64,000 nucleotides of DNA, from the NCBI GenBank assembly GCA_001730095.1, contig MDLF01000046.1:1-64000 (forward strand), in the 5' to 3' direction. The notes beneath the pieces are model-generated. The model was not told the origin of the DNA. It did no database searches and worked only from the letters and a program-made list of their open reading frames with translations. Source of the DNA: Rhodobacteraceae bacterium (ex Bugula neritina AB1). Lineage in GTDB: Bacteria > Pseudomonadota > Alphaproteobacteria > Rhodobacterales > Rhodobacteraceae. Positions 1 through 8,295 of this stretch are shown one piece after another. The position numbers were made by a program, and so were the translations under genes. How positions within the stretch are numbered: position 1 is the stretch's first letter; the number at the start of each line of letters is the position of its first letter.

Positions 1-460
1 AAGGTCTCGTGCCAAGCTGGTCTCCATCGCAGATACCAGCTTGAATCACGTTCAGCGCTGCCTGTGAATCCCTTTTGTCAACACGGCCTAGACCTGCACC
101 GGCTCGGCGCCAGCGATCATGTCGAATGCCGTAGCGAATTCTTACGCCATCAACTGGCGTCTCCTCAGCCGACTGAACAAAAAAATCGCTGAAGGTATAA
201 TACGATTTTGATCTAAGTGGCGGCTTGAAGCCCTTTCGGTCATTGTGAAACGCACAGGCAGCCATTGCCAGCATCGTGGATTTGCCTGAACCATTTGAGC
301 CTGCAAATGCGGTGATGGGATATTCAAGCTCAGCCTTGAAGTGGCCAAGCCCTCGAATATTGCCCTTTTTCAACTCAATGGATGTAAGAGTGGCGCGTGA
401 GTTGTCTGTTTTAAACCAAGATAGGTTACTTCTATCTATGTTCGATTTTCTGTAGCTCAT
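1..460 (-). CDS. P-loop ATPase of integrated element (partial, C-terminus outside window)
   Basis: The reading frame starts at the ATG at 460 and runs open to the window edge (153 codons visible). About 50 residues in, a Walker A motif is clear (AGSNGSGKSTML), preceded by a segment typical of SMC/ABC-type ATPases (LKKGNIRGLGHF...ITAFAG). The Walker B and signature motifs lie beyond the window. The gene sits at the far side of an integrase-bearing element and points away from the integrase, so it is probably cargo. Related stand-alone ATPases occur in anti-phage modules, but nothing visible here proves that role. No close family is recognised. Confidence 0.75.
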   Translation of the reverse strand, partial: MSYRKSNIDRSNLSWFKTDNSRATLTSIELKKGNIRGLGHFKAELEYPITAFAGSNGSGKSTMLAMAACAFHNDRKGFKPPLRSKSYYTFSDFFVQSAEETPVDGVRIRYGIRHDRWRRAGAGLGRVDKRDSQAALNVIQAGICDGDQLGTRP

Positions 461-973
461 GCATAAACCAGATCTTCAAAAAAGGTTCCTCACGTACACC
501 ACACGCGCTCGCTCGTATGGTGCAGGGAGTTCTATATCTTGCGAGTGGCAGCTGTGCCAACAACTTTATGTATGGTCAAAGTATCAGAATGCTGATCGTC
601 GATCTTCCTGCATCCATCTTGGCGCAACGTGATGTCGTGTCTTCTGCCGGGCCGAAATTGAGAAATAGTGCCCTGTTGAGGGCAAGTTGATCGGCTTAGT
701 CAGCATTGTGCAGGCCTTCGAGCGCTGCTTAACGAGGATGAAGACAGAGTACTTGGGAAGCGCTAAACTTTTCTCCGCTGGGCTCGCAGTGCATCAGGTG
801 GAATTCTCGGGCCATTCTTTCACCTTCGACACATGGATACCTGGTTGCAAAACCTGTTGCGCCGAACGCTGGAAGCGTCACGGTTGCGGTAAACTGGCGC
901 AACAGCGCTCTACCTATGGTAATAAAAGCACCATGCCTGTTGTAATTTAACTCAACTGGAGGTGGCTTGAGCC
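461..973. other. 513-bp non-coding gap in the integrated element
   Basis: This gap separates the divergent ATPase and 201-aa genes. An 87-codon open frame at 687-950 (+) has no recognisable domain and atypical composition (several Cys, basic), so I do not call it. The stretch should hold promoters for both flanking genes. I see no repeat or RNA gene. Confidence 0.5.
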
Positions 974-1579
974 ATGTCAGACAACACGCTTTACTTTCCT
1001 GTCGATAAGGCCCTTGAAGCGATGGGGAACACTTCCCGCCGCTGGCAGAACCATCTGGAAACGAACAAAATCCACGTGCCCGCTGAGGTGAACTTCGTTT
1101 CATCGTTCGGGCCGGGGCGCGGGAAACACCGCCATATTTCAATTGAAGCCATTACGCAGGGGGCCATCGCATTCGCCTTGATCGACTGTGGGGTTGAGGT
1201 TCGGAGTGCCTACCTTGCTGGCGCGGAATTCGCCTTCCTTGGCGAACTTGGCGGGGCCTATGGATATGATGAAAGCGCACCTCTTGACCCTGTTTTGGAC
1301 CGCATGCCGGGGCGCTTGTATGCCGAAGGTGAGACGTTCTTGATTTATTCGGTGGGCGAGGTCGAACCTCACAACAAACGGCTGACATTCGTTTCTGACA
1401 GAAATCCTGTCTTTGCGGCAAAGCGAGGCATCAGCGCTCCGGCAATGGTCGTGCATGCGGTTGATGGTGGCAGCAGTGCAGCTCCGCGTATCGTGCTGAA
1501 TGTTTCCCAGCTTTGCCGCAGGATCGCATCATCCCTCGGTATCTGCTTCACAGCCGCCTTCATGACGGAGGCCGGGTGA
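974..1579 (+). CDS. hypothetical protein of the integrated element
   Basis: The 201-aa product starts at an ATG with a GGAGG about 11 bases upstream. Its N-terminal 70 residues (DKALEAMGNTSRRWQNHLE, then GPGRGKHRHISIEAI) read like a MerR-type winged-helix segment with a basic beta-hairpin wing, but I cannot name a family. The rest shows no transmembrane segment or catalytic motif. The stop overlaps the next start (TGATG), so it is translationally coupled to the excisionase-like gene and then to the integrase. A role in element maintenance or regulation is inferred only from this position. Confidence 0.6.
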   Translation: MSDNTLYFPVDKALEAMGNTSRRWQNHLETNKIHVPAEVNFVSSFGPGRGKHRHISIEAITQGAIAFALIDCGVEVRSAYLAGAEFAFLGELGGAYGYDESAPLDPVLDRMPGRLYAEGETFLIYSVGEVEPHNKRLTFVSDRNPVFAAKRGISAPAMVVHAVDGGSSAAPRIVLNVSQLCRRIASSLGICFTAAFMTEAG

Positions 1580-1839
1580 TGGAACCGCTAGGGGCACTGG
1601 GTATTGAACTGGTTTCATCTGAGGATCTGGCTTCTCGCTTAGGTTACTCGGGAACCAATGCAGCCTTTCGGGACTGGCGCGTTTCAATGAGGATCACACC
1701 AGTTCCGGGCCGCAGGAGATACTTTGATCCGGCTTTGGTGCGCAGAAGGCTTGATGAGGCACAGTGGTTGCTTGCGGCGCAATCTGGTGAGGCCGAAGGA
1801 TTTGTTGCCGCACGGAGGGCACGCCGTGCCGCGAGGTAA
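1579..1839 (+). CDS. excisionase-like helix-turn-helix protein
   Basis: An 86-aa basic protein starting at the ATG that overlaps the preceding stop codon. Residues about 14-50 fit a MerR/excisionase-type HTH: SSEDLASRLGYSG followed by a wing region GRRRYFDPALVRRRL. It ends in an Arg/Ala-rich tail (ARRARRAAR). Its 3' end overlaps the integrase start by 14 bases, the usual xis-int arrangement. Likely function: recombination directionality factor or repressor of the element. An upstream in-frame start at 1513 is possible but would overlap the previous gene by 67 bases and lacks a ribosome site. Confidence 0.6.
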   Translation: MEPLGALGIELVSSEDLASRLGYSGTNAAFRDWRVSMRITPVPGRRRYFDPALVRRRLDEAQWLLAAQSGEAEGFVAARRARRAAR

Positions 1840-2902
1840 TCTGCCCCCCGAGGTTCATCGCGTGCGGGCTAAGCTCGCCGATGGCTCGGTGTGCTATTAC
1901 TTCTCTCTGCGAGGCCGCAAGGGAACCGGGTTCTGGAAAGATGCGCGCCCGTTTCCCAAGGTTGCAGAATTCTTTTTGGCCTATACGGCCGCGATGGAAG
2001 CGGCCCAGCCGAAAACACGCGGCCAGATGACCGAGGCACTGGTAGATGCCTATTTGCAGTCCGCTGAGTTTTTGGCGCTGAAACCGCGTACTCAAGCCGA
2101 CTATAGGAAATGGGCCTTGAGGTTCTCCGACGAGTTCCGGGATGACCCCTCCGTTATGTTTGAAGAAGCTGCTTCACGGGCAGAAGTGAATGATTGGCGG
2201 GCGCAGTGGGCACATTCCCCGAAACAGTATGATTACGCAGGGACCGTTGTAACACGGATACTGAACTGGGCGCGGGAAGCCGGTAGAATTGCGGAGCACC
2301 ATTGCAGTTTCAAAAAGGTCTACCGCTCTGACCGTTCGGATGTTGTTTGGGCGCCGGAGCACGTCATGGCGGTACGGAAGATTGCGCCGGAGTGGGTGGT
2401 CAGAATTCTTGTGACGGCGTGTGAAACCGGAATGCGACCCGGTGACCTTATACGGCTTTCCCGCGCCCATATTGAACCCACGCCGGGCGGGCGGCGGATT
2501 CGTATCAAGACCAACAAGCGGGGCAAATCAGCTTTTGTGCCCGTTAGTCAGGCCATGGCTGAGATTATCGACTGCACCCCGTCTGACCGGCTATTGATCC
2601 TCACCAATGCGAGCGGCAACCCGTTGACTGAACACAGGGCCTCTGAGGTCGTGCGGCAATGGCGGGATAAGGCCGGTATGACCCCGGAACGGCTTGGCTA
2701 TGACCTACGCCTGTATGATGCGCGTGGCACCGCCGCGACCCGCTTACTTTGGGCAGGTCTTTCATTGTCTCAGATCGCAGGATGCATGGGCTGGTCGCTG
2801 CGCACAGCGGCAGCAATGATTGAGCGGTATGTGCAGGTTTCCCCGAGCGAAACCGATGACGTTTTGACCCTGCTTAGCGAAGCGCGGGAGGGCAAAGCAT
2901 GA
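1826..2902 (+). CDS. tyrosine recombinase / integrase
   Basis: The 358-aa product is assigned from the GTG at 1826, which has GGAGGG 8 bases upstream; a longer frame to 1724 exists but lacks a ribosome site. Residues about 65-150 form the SAM-like core-binding domain. The catalytic domain shows Arg in ETGMRPGDL, Lys in KTNKRGK, Arg in YDARGTAAT, Trp in GMGWSLRTA and the nucleophilic Tyr in ERYVQ. The box II position normally held by His (HxxR) is Tyr here. The gene ends 73 bases from the 3' end of a tRNA-Cys, the expected place for an integrase that uses that tRNA as attB. Confidence 0.93.
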   Translation: MPRGNLPPEVHRVRAKLADGSVCYYFSLRGRKGTGFWKDARPFPKVAEFFLAYTAAMEAAQPKTRGQMTEALVDAYLQSAEFLALKPRTQADYRKWALRFSDEFRDDPSVMFEEAASRAEVNDWRAQWAHSPKQYDYAGTVVTRILNWAREAGRIAEHHCSFKKVYRSDRSDVVWAPEHVMAVRKIAPEWVVRILVTACETGMRPGDLIRLSRAHIEPTPGGRRIRIKTNKRGKSAFVPVSQAMAEIIDCTPSDRLLILTNASGNPLTEHRASEVVRQWRDKAGMTPERLGYDLRLYDARGTAATRLLWAGLSLSQIAGCMGWSLRTAAAMIERYVQVSPSETDDVLTLLSEAREGKA

Positions 2903-3069
2903 ACGGAATTGTAAAACGGGATGTAAAATGCCCGGTCTGTTCCGAGCGTATTACATGTAAGTGCTTGATTTTGTTTGGAGGCGAGTACCGGAATCGAACC
3001 GGTGTACACGGATTTGCAATCCGCTGCGTCACCACTCCGCCAACTCGCCATCCGTGGTGTAGGGCGTGA
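2899..3069 (+). CDS. possible small Cys-rich ORF running across the attachment site
   Basis: An ATG overlapping the integrase stop (ATGA) opens a 56-codon frame. The first 25 residues contain a CPVC...TCKC pattern resembling a small zinc ribbon. From residue about 30 it reads through the complement of tRNA-Cys, so the C-terminal half is dictated by the host tRNA. Excision or integration would swap that half. It may be a genuine short gene whose natural end was altered, or simply chance. No homologue is recognised. Confidence 0.25.
   Translation: MNGIVKRDVKCPVCSERITCKCLILFGGEYRNRTGVHGFAIRCVTTPPTRHPWCRA
2976..2995. other. probable integration attachment site (tRNA-Cys 3' end)
   Basis: The inference rests on the integrase lying directly next to the tRNA 3' end. 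The core would be some part of the T-arm/acceptor 3' strand. The other copy lies left of the window, so the exact core cannot be set from this sequence. Confidence 0.5.
2976..3049 (-). tRNA. tRNA-Cys (GCA)
   Basis: Read on the minus strand, 74 bases fold as a complete tRNA: acceptor stem GGCGAGT/ACTCGCC, anticodon loop TTGCAAA with anticodon GCA, T-arm CCGGTTCGATTCCGG and an encoded CCA end. The 3' end faces the integrase, so the tRNA 3' half is the likely attachment core (attR or attL) of the element on the left. The gene itself is intact. Confidence 0.96.
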
Positions 3070-3153
3070 TTAATCACATGCCCGGCGCTGGTGCAAGAGG
3101 CCAATTGCGTCCACCAGCGCCAAAAATGCATTTCTTTCCGGAAGGCCGGAAAC

Positions 3154-3867
3154 TTATGCGGCGTTGTTACTGTCAGCTGCTGTGGAGCGGATGGCGTTGG
3201 CGATAAGTGCCGGGATGCCGGGCAGGGCGCCGGTCACCGGCAATATGGTGCCGACAAAGTCAGCGGCCTCCAGAGCTTCAGGCAGATCCTGTTTCACATG
3301 GTCGCCAGCCTGAGCAAAGAAAGGCAGGCAGAGGGACCGTGCGGGCAGGGCTGCAGCAGAAGCGGCAATCCTGGGCGCTTGTTCCACATAGCCCAGCGAC
3401 ACTCTGCAGCCCGGCAGACGTTGGATGAGACTGGCCGCAAAAGTCTCGGTGGCTTCTGCAGCTCGGGGGCCGCGGGCAGAGCCATGGGCGGCCAGCAGAA
3501 GATGGGTTTCCTGCAGGGGCTGGCGGTTGGTCGCAGCCGCTTGGCGCACGGCCTCAGCGGCCAGATCTGGAAGGTGTTCGTCCAGACCGAATGGCTGAGC
3601 CAGGCGGTAGGAAAAGCCTTGCAGGCGGCCCGGCAGAACGTTGCTTGTGAAGTAGCCTTGCGACATGAAAAATGGGTAGACCACGGCACCGTCTTCCATC
3701 GTGGTCTCGAGCCGACCCGGTGCGGCGAGGGTTGCTGAGCGGACCTCCCAGCCGGGCAGATGCGCAGCAACTGCGGCGGCTGTAGACGCCAGGTCCGCCT
3801 CTGCCGGACCCGGGGCAGAAGGCTGGCCGTGAGAGATGATGACAGCGGCATTCGGTTTCTTATGCAA
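3154..3867 (-). CDS. CbiX/SirB-type sirohydrochlorin chelatase-like protein
   Basis: A 237-aa product from a TTG codon at 3867. The open frame extends further upstream but only by reading the complement of the tRNA-Gly, so that extension is spurious; no ATG lies before the first conserved motif. Two CbiX-type half-domains are visible: the first begins IISHGQPS, the second LLLAAHGSARG, and a later metal-site His follows in AQAGDH. The family inserts Co2+ or Fe2+ into sirohydrochlorin for cobalamin or siroheme synthesis. No cobalamin genes are adjacent, so the metal and pathway are not settled. The start codon is the weakest part of the call. Confidence 0.75.
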   Translation of the reverse strand: MHKKPNAAVIISHGQPSAPGPAEADLASTAAAVAAHLPGWEVRSATLAAPGRLETTMEDGAVVYPFFMSQGYFTSNVLPGRLQGFSYRLAQPFGLDEHLPDLAAEAVRQAAATNRQPLQETHLLLAAHGSARGPRAAEATETFAASLIQRLPGCRVSLGYVEQAPRIAASAAALPARSLCLPFFAQAGDHVKQDLPEALEAADFVGTILPVTGALPGIPALIANAIRSTAADSNNAA

Positions 3868-4040
3868 GGGTGACTTCCGGGTGCTGAAGGGGCGGTTGAG
3901 GTTCGCGATAGCGTCTGTATCTGGCGGGTTTGTCGATGCCGGTGCAAGGGGAAAGGCGAATTTTTTGCCGCCCCAAAGATAAACGAAAACAAGGTGGTTG
4001 ACCTTGCCCGGCGCTTCACCTAAATCAGCGCTTGTCCTGA

Positions 4041-4114
4041 GCGGGTATGGTGAAATGGTATCATAAGAGCCTTCCAAGCTTAAGGTGCGGGTTCGATTCC
4101 CGCTACCCGCTCCA
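4041..4114 (+). tRNA. tRNA-Gly (TCC)
   Basis: 74 bases with acceptor stem GCGGGTA/TACCCGC, anticodon loop CTTCCAA (anticodon TCC), T-arm GCGGGTTCGATTCCCGC and encoded CCA. It lies on the plus strand in the gap between the CbiX-like gene and the ABC transporter. Confidence 0.96.
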
Positions 4115-4278
4115 GACTTCTCCAACCTCTGTCAATAATCCCGCGCAAAGCAGCTATTTGCTGTTTTCAAAGGCCATTTGAAACTGCTGAACGCTTGACG
4201 CGCCGGTCCAGCGGGGCCATGAACCTTGGCGTACATGCGGGGTGTGCTCCGCCAGGCCAAAGTGCAGAAGGATCCGGA

Positions 4279-6078
4279 ATGGCGCGGAATAATGCGGCTC
4301 CGAATGCGGAGCAGGAGCGGGAGAAATCCCGCAAAATTGGCGTGCTGTCGGCTTTGTGGCCCTTCATGCGTCCGTACCGCTTGCTGATGCTGGCTGCGAC
4401 CTGCGCGTTGGTGCTGACTGCGGCGCTGTCGCTGACCCTGCCTTTGGCGGTACGCAGAGTTGTGGACAACTTCCGGATTTCGGATTCCGAGCTGCTGAAC
4501 CTCTATTTCAGTGCCGCGCTGGTTATTGCGGCGCTGCTGGCCGCTGGCACCGGGGTGCGGTATGCGCTGGTGACGCGGCTTGGCGAACGGGTGGTGGCAG
4601 ATATCCGCAAGGCGGTGTTTGACCGGGTCATCGGCATGAGCCCGGAGTTCTATGAGCGTGTCATGACTGGCGAGGTTCTGAGCCGGATCACCACTGATAC
4701 CACGCTGATCCAGTCGGTTCTGGGCTCGTCGGTGTCAATTGCGCTGCGCAACCTGCTGATTTTCCTAGGCGGCATGGTTCTGATGCTGCTGACTTCGGCA
4801 AAGCTGACAATGATGGTGCTGCTGATTGTGCCGGCAGTGATTGTACCGATTCTGGTGCTGGGCCGCCGCCTGCGTGCCATTAGCAAGGAGAACCAGGATT
4901 GGATCGCGGCATCCTCTGGAAATGCAGGCGAAGCACTGGGGGCCGTTCAGACAGTGCAGGCCTTTACCCATGAAAGCGTTAGCCGCCTGAAGTTTTCAGA
5001 TCTGACCGAAACAGCCTATGAGGTCTCGCGTCGCCGTATTCAGACCCGCGCCTTTCTGACGGTTATCGTGATTTTCCTGGTATTCTCGGGGGTCGTTGGC
5101 GTTTTGTGGATGGGGGCCAACGACGTGCGCGCCGGGGTAATGTCGGAGGGCACGCTGATCCAGTTTGTGATCTATGCCGTCCTGGTGGCAGGATCGGTCG
5201 CGGCCCTGTCTGAGATCTGGAGCGAGTTGCAGCGGGCTGCTGGTGCTACTGAGCGGCTGGTTGAACTTCTGAATGCAGAGGATACGGTTCTGGACCCGGC
5301 TGCGGCGCAGGTGCTGGCCGCTCCGGTCAAAGGGGAGATTGCGTTTGAGAATGTGTCCTTCCGCTATCCGTCGCGGCCGGATGTCTCGGCGCTGGATGAG
5401 GTGTCACTGACGGTGAAACCGGGGGAGACGGTCGCCTTTGTCGGTCCTTCGGGCGCTGGCAAGACCACCATTATTCAGATGCTGCAACGGTTCTACGATC
5501 CCAATCAGGGCGCCGTGAAGCTGGACGGCGTGGCGCTGCCCCGGCTGCAGCGCGATGAGTTCCGGCGCCATATCGCGCTGGTGCCGCAGGACCCGGTAAT
5601 CTTTGCGGCTTCGGCGCGGGAAAACATTCGCTTTGGTCGGCCGGAAGCCTCAGACGCTGAGGTCGTGGCCGCGGCTGAGGCCGCTGCCGCGCATGATTTC
5701 ATTTCCAAACTGCCGGATGGTTATGACAGCTTTGTTGGAGAGCGCGGAGTGATGCTGTCGGGCGGGCAGAAGCAGCGGATTGCCATTGCCCGAGCAATCC
5801 TGCGCGATGCGCCTGTATTGCTGCTGGACGAGGCGACATCAGCCCTGGATGCGGAAAGCGAACGGCTGGTGCAGGCCGCCGTGGATGAGCTGAGCCAGGG
5901 CCGGACCACTTTGATCGTGGCACATCGTTTGGCGACGGTAAAGAAGGCTGACCGTATCGTGGTGATGGACCAGGGCCGGATCGTGGCCATGGGCACCCAC
6001 GATGAGCTGGTGGCGCAGGGCGGGCTGTATGCGCGTCTGGCCAAACTGCAGTTCACCGAAGGTCTGGCGGCAGAGTAA
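4279..6078 (+). CDS. ABC exporter, fused permease and ATPase (MsbA/LmrA-like)
   Basis: A 599-aa half-transporter. The ATG at 4279 is preferred over one at 4195 because it has AAGGA 6 bases upstream. Residues about 40-320 form the six-helix ABC exporter membrane domain. The nucleotide-binding domain has Walker A GPSGAGKTT, signature LSGGQKQR, Walker B VLLLDEATSALD and an H-loop (VAHRLAT). Halves of this type dimerise in the inner membrane and export lipids, drugs or peptides. The substrate is unknown. A strong terminator follows directly. Confidence 0.9.
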   Translation: MARNNAAPNAEQEREKSRKIGVLSALWPFMRPYRLLMLAATCALVLTAALSLTLPLAVRRVVDNFRISDSELLNLYFSAALVIAALLAAGTGVRYALVTRLGERVVADIRKAVFDRVIGMSPEFYERVMTGEVLSRITTDTTLIQSVLGSSVSIALRNLLIFLGGMVLMLLTSAKLTMMVLLIVPAVIVPILVLGRRLRAISKENQDWIAASSGNAGEALGAVQTVQAFTHESVSRLKFSDLTETAYEVSRRRIQTRAFLTVIVIFLVFSGVVGVLWMGANDVRAGVMSEGTLIQFVIYAVLVAGSVAALSEIWSELQRAAGATERLVELLNAEDTVLDPAAAQVLAAPVKGEIAFENVSFRYPSRPDVSALDEVSLTVKPGETVAFVGPSGAGKTTIIQMLQRFYDPNQGAVKLDGVALPRLQRDEFRRHIALVPQDPVIFAASARENIRFGRPEASDAEVVAAAEAAAAHDFISKLPDGYDSFVGERGVMLSGGQKQRIAIARAILRDAPVLLLDEATSALDAESERLVQAAVDELSQGRTTLIVAHRLATVKKADRIVVMDQGRIVAMGTHDELVAQGGLYARLAKLQFTEGLAAE

Positions 6079-6103
6079 GCAGAGGACATTGCGGCATGGC
6101 GGG

Positions 6104-6131
6104 CGCCCCGGATGCTTTCCGGGGCGTTTTT
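6104..6131 (+). terminator. Rho-independent terminator after the ABC exporter
   Basis: A perfect 9-bp stem (CGCCCCGGA/TCCGGGGCG) with a 5-base loop, followed by five T residues. It lies 26 bases after the exporter stop codon. Confidence 0.9.
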
Positions 6132-6285
6132 GTTGAAATCCGCCGTAGGCAGGCAATTGGCGCCACGTCACGTTCCTAGCTGCCTTGGCGTGATCCTTTC
6201 AGGCGCTTGCGCAATCGCGCGTATGCAATAGTCTGACCGAAATCAGAACACACCCTGATATACCGGGGGAACGGGGAGGAAACTT

Positions 6286-8175
6286 ATGGAGTATTCCGGA
6301 ATCGCGGATAGAAACGCGCTTCACAATGAGATGCCTTGGGAAGACCGGGATCTTCCGGCCACGCTGTACGGGCTGCTGTCACGCACTGCCGACAAATACC
6401 CGCACAGCAAGGCGGTCAGTTATCAGATTTTCTCGGGCCCGACCGAAAAGGCGGAAACCCTGACCTGGAGCACGCTGAAGGATCAGGTGAGCCAGGCTGC
6501 CAATATGTTCCGGTCTCTGGGCGTGGGCGAACAGGATGTGGTCGCCTATGTGCTGCCCAATTGCCATGAGACGCTGGTGACAATGCTGGGCGGTGCCGTT
6601 GCGGGGATTGTGAACCCCATCAACCCGCTGCTGGAGCCGGAACAGATCGCTTCGATCCTGCGCGAAACCAAAGCCAAGGTGGTGGTGACCCTGCGGCCTT
6701 TTCCAAAGACCGATGTGGCGCAGAAAGTGGCAGAGGCCGTGCGCCATGCGCCGGGGGTGAACACGGTGCTGGAAGTGGATCTGAACCGCTACCTGACACC
6801 GCCAAAGTCCTGGATCGTGCCGCTGATCCGGCCCAAGCTGGACAGCCGTCCAAATCACGCCGACTATCTGAGCTTTACCAAGGAACTTGCCAAACATCCC
6901 AAGACGCTGGCCTTTGCGGACAGCGACGACGACCGGGTGGCCTGCTATTTCCACACCGGCGGCACCACTGGCATGCCCAAGGTCGCCCAGCATAAATATT
7001 CCGGCCTGGTCTACAACGGCTGGATTGGCAGCACGCTGCTGTTCACCGAAGAAGACAACATCATGTGCCCGCTGCCGCTGTTTCATGTCTTTGCGGTGCA
7101 CGTCATCATGATGGCGGCGATTGCATCCGGTGCACATGTGGTGTTTCCCACACCGCAGGGTTACCGGGGGGAAGGCGTCTTTGACAACTTCTGGAAGCTG
7201 GTGGAACGCTGGAAGATCACCTTTATCATCACCGTTCCCACTGCAGTTTCTGCATTGATGCAGCGCGAAGTGAACGCAGATATTTCCTCGGTCAAAACTG
7301 CATTTTCAGGGTCGGCGCCAATGCCGATGGAACTGTTCAAGCGGTTTGAAAACGCCTCTGGCGTGGCAATTGTTGAGGGATACGGTTTAACAGAGGCAAC
7401 CTGTCTTGTGTCCTGCAATCCTCCGGGCGGCGAGAAGAAAGTCGGCTCGGTCGGTATTCCCTTTCCGTACACAGATGTGCGCATCGTTAAGCAGACCAAC
7501 GATGGCGCGATAGAATGCGGTGTGGATGAAGTGGGGGAGATCTGTATTGCGAACCCTGGCGTGTATGCAGGCAATACCTATACCGAAGCCGACAAAAACG
7601 CGGACCTGTATTATCAGGACGCACATCTGCGCACGGGCGACCTGGGACGGATCGATGAGGATGGCTACCTTTGGATTACTGGCCGGGCCAAGGATCTGAT
7701 TATCCGCGGTGGCCACAATATAGACCCGGCAGAGATCGAAGAGGCGCTGCTGGGCCATGAGGCGGTGGCTTTTGCCGGGGCAATCGGCCAGCCTGACGCC
7801 CATTCTGGTGAACTGCCCTGCGCCTTTGTCGAACTGGTTGCCGGGGCATCAGTCAGTGAAGAGGAACTGCTGGAATACTGCAAGGTGCATGTACATGAAC
7901 GGGCAGCGATCCCCAAACATATGACCATTCTGGATGAGCTGCCGAAAACTGCGGTGGGCAAGGTCTTCAAACCGGATCTGCGCAAACACGCGATCGCCCG
8001 TGTCTACAATGGCGCGCTGGAACAGGCTGGGCTGGCTGCGCGTGTTGCCACTGTGATCGACGATAAAAAGCGCGGGCTTGTGGCGCAGGTTGCCGCTAAC
8101 GGCAGCACAGACGCTGACATAAACGGGGTCTTGAACAGTTTCACCCGCCCGTGGGAACATGCCGCAGCCTCATAA
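6286..8175 (+). CDS. acyl-CoA synthetase (AMP-forming, ANL family)
   Basis: A 629-aa adenylate-forming enzyme with a good ribosome site (GGGAGG) before the ATG. Motifs: P-loop YFHTGGTTGMPK (about residue 222), YGLTEATC, the TGD motif in RTGDLGRIDEDGYLWITGR, hinge GRAKDLIIRGGHNI, and the C-terminal catalytic Lys in PKTAVGKVFKP. It should activate a carboxylic acid to acyl-AMP, then acyl-CoA. The substrate (fatty or other acid) cannot be read from the sequence. An alpha/beta hydrolase follows 120 bases downstream on the same strand and may share the pathway. Confidence 0.9.
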   Translation: MEYSGIADRNALHNEMPWEDRDLPATLYGLLSRTADKYPHSKAVSYQIFSGPTEKAETLTWSTLKDQVSQAANMFRSLGVGEQDVVAYVLPNCHETLVTMLGGAVAGIVNPINPLLEPEQIASILRETKAKVVVTLRPFPKTDVAQKVAEAVRHAPGVNTVLEVDLNRYLTPPKSWIVPLIRPKLDSRPNHADYLSFTKELAKHPKTLAFADSDDDRVACYFHTGGTTGMPKVAQHKYSGLVYNGWIGSTLLFTEEDNIMCPLPLFHVFAVHVIMMAAIASGAHVVFPTPQGYRGEGVFDNFWKLVERWKITFIITVPTAVSALMQREVNADISSVKTAFSGSAPMPMELFKRFENASGVAIVEGYGLTEATCLVSCNPPGGEKKVGSVGIPFPYTDVRIVKQTNDGAIECGVDEVGEICIANPGVYAGNTYTEADKNADLYYQDAHLRTGDLGRIDEDGYLWITGRAKDLIIRGGHNIDPAEIEEALLGHEAVAFAGAIGQPDAHSGELPCAFVELVAGASVSEEELLEYCKVHVHERAAIPKHMTILDELPKTAVGKVFKPDLRKHAIARVYNGALEQAGLAARVATVIDDKKRGLVAQVAANGSTDADINGVLNSFTRPWEHAAAS

Positions 8176-8295
8176 CCCGGCGGCACAGTGTGGAATAATG
8201 AACGCCTTTCGCCGCGCTGTTTCTTTCAGGCATTCCCTTTGCAGGAAACTCTGCCTAGGCTCACTTGAAAACCGGGCGCGCAGGGAGGCTCGCAG

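Noticed and set aside
687..950. 87-codon frame in the integrated element
   Set aside because: No domain, poor composition and no clear ribosome site.
3868..4125. N-terminal extension of the CbiX-like protein
   Set aside because: It is read from the complement of tRNA-Gly and has no coding character.
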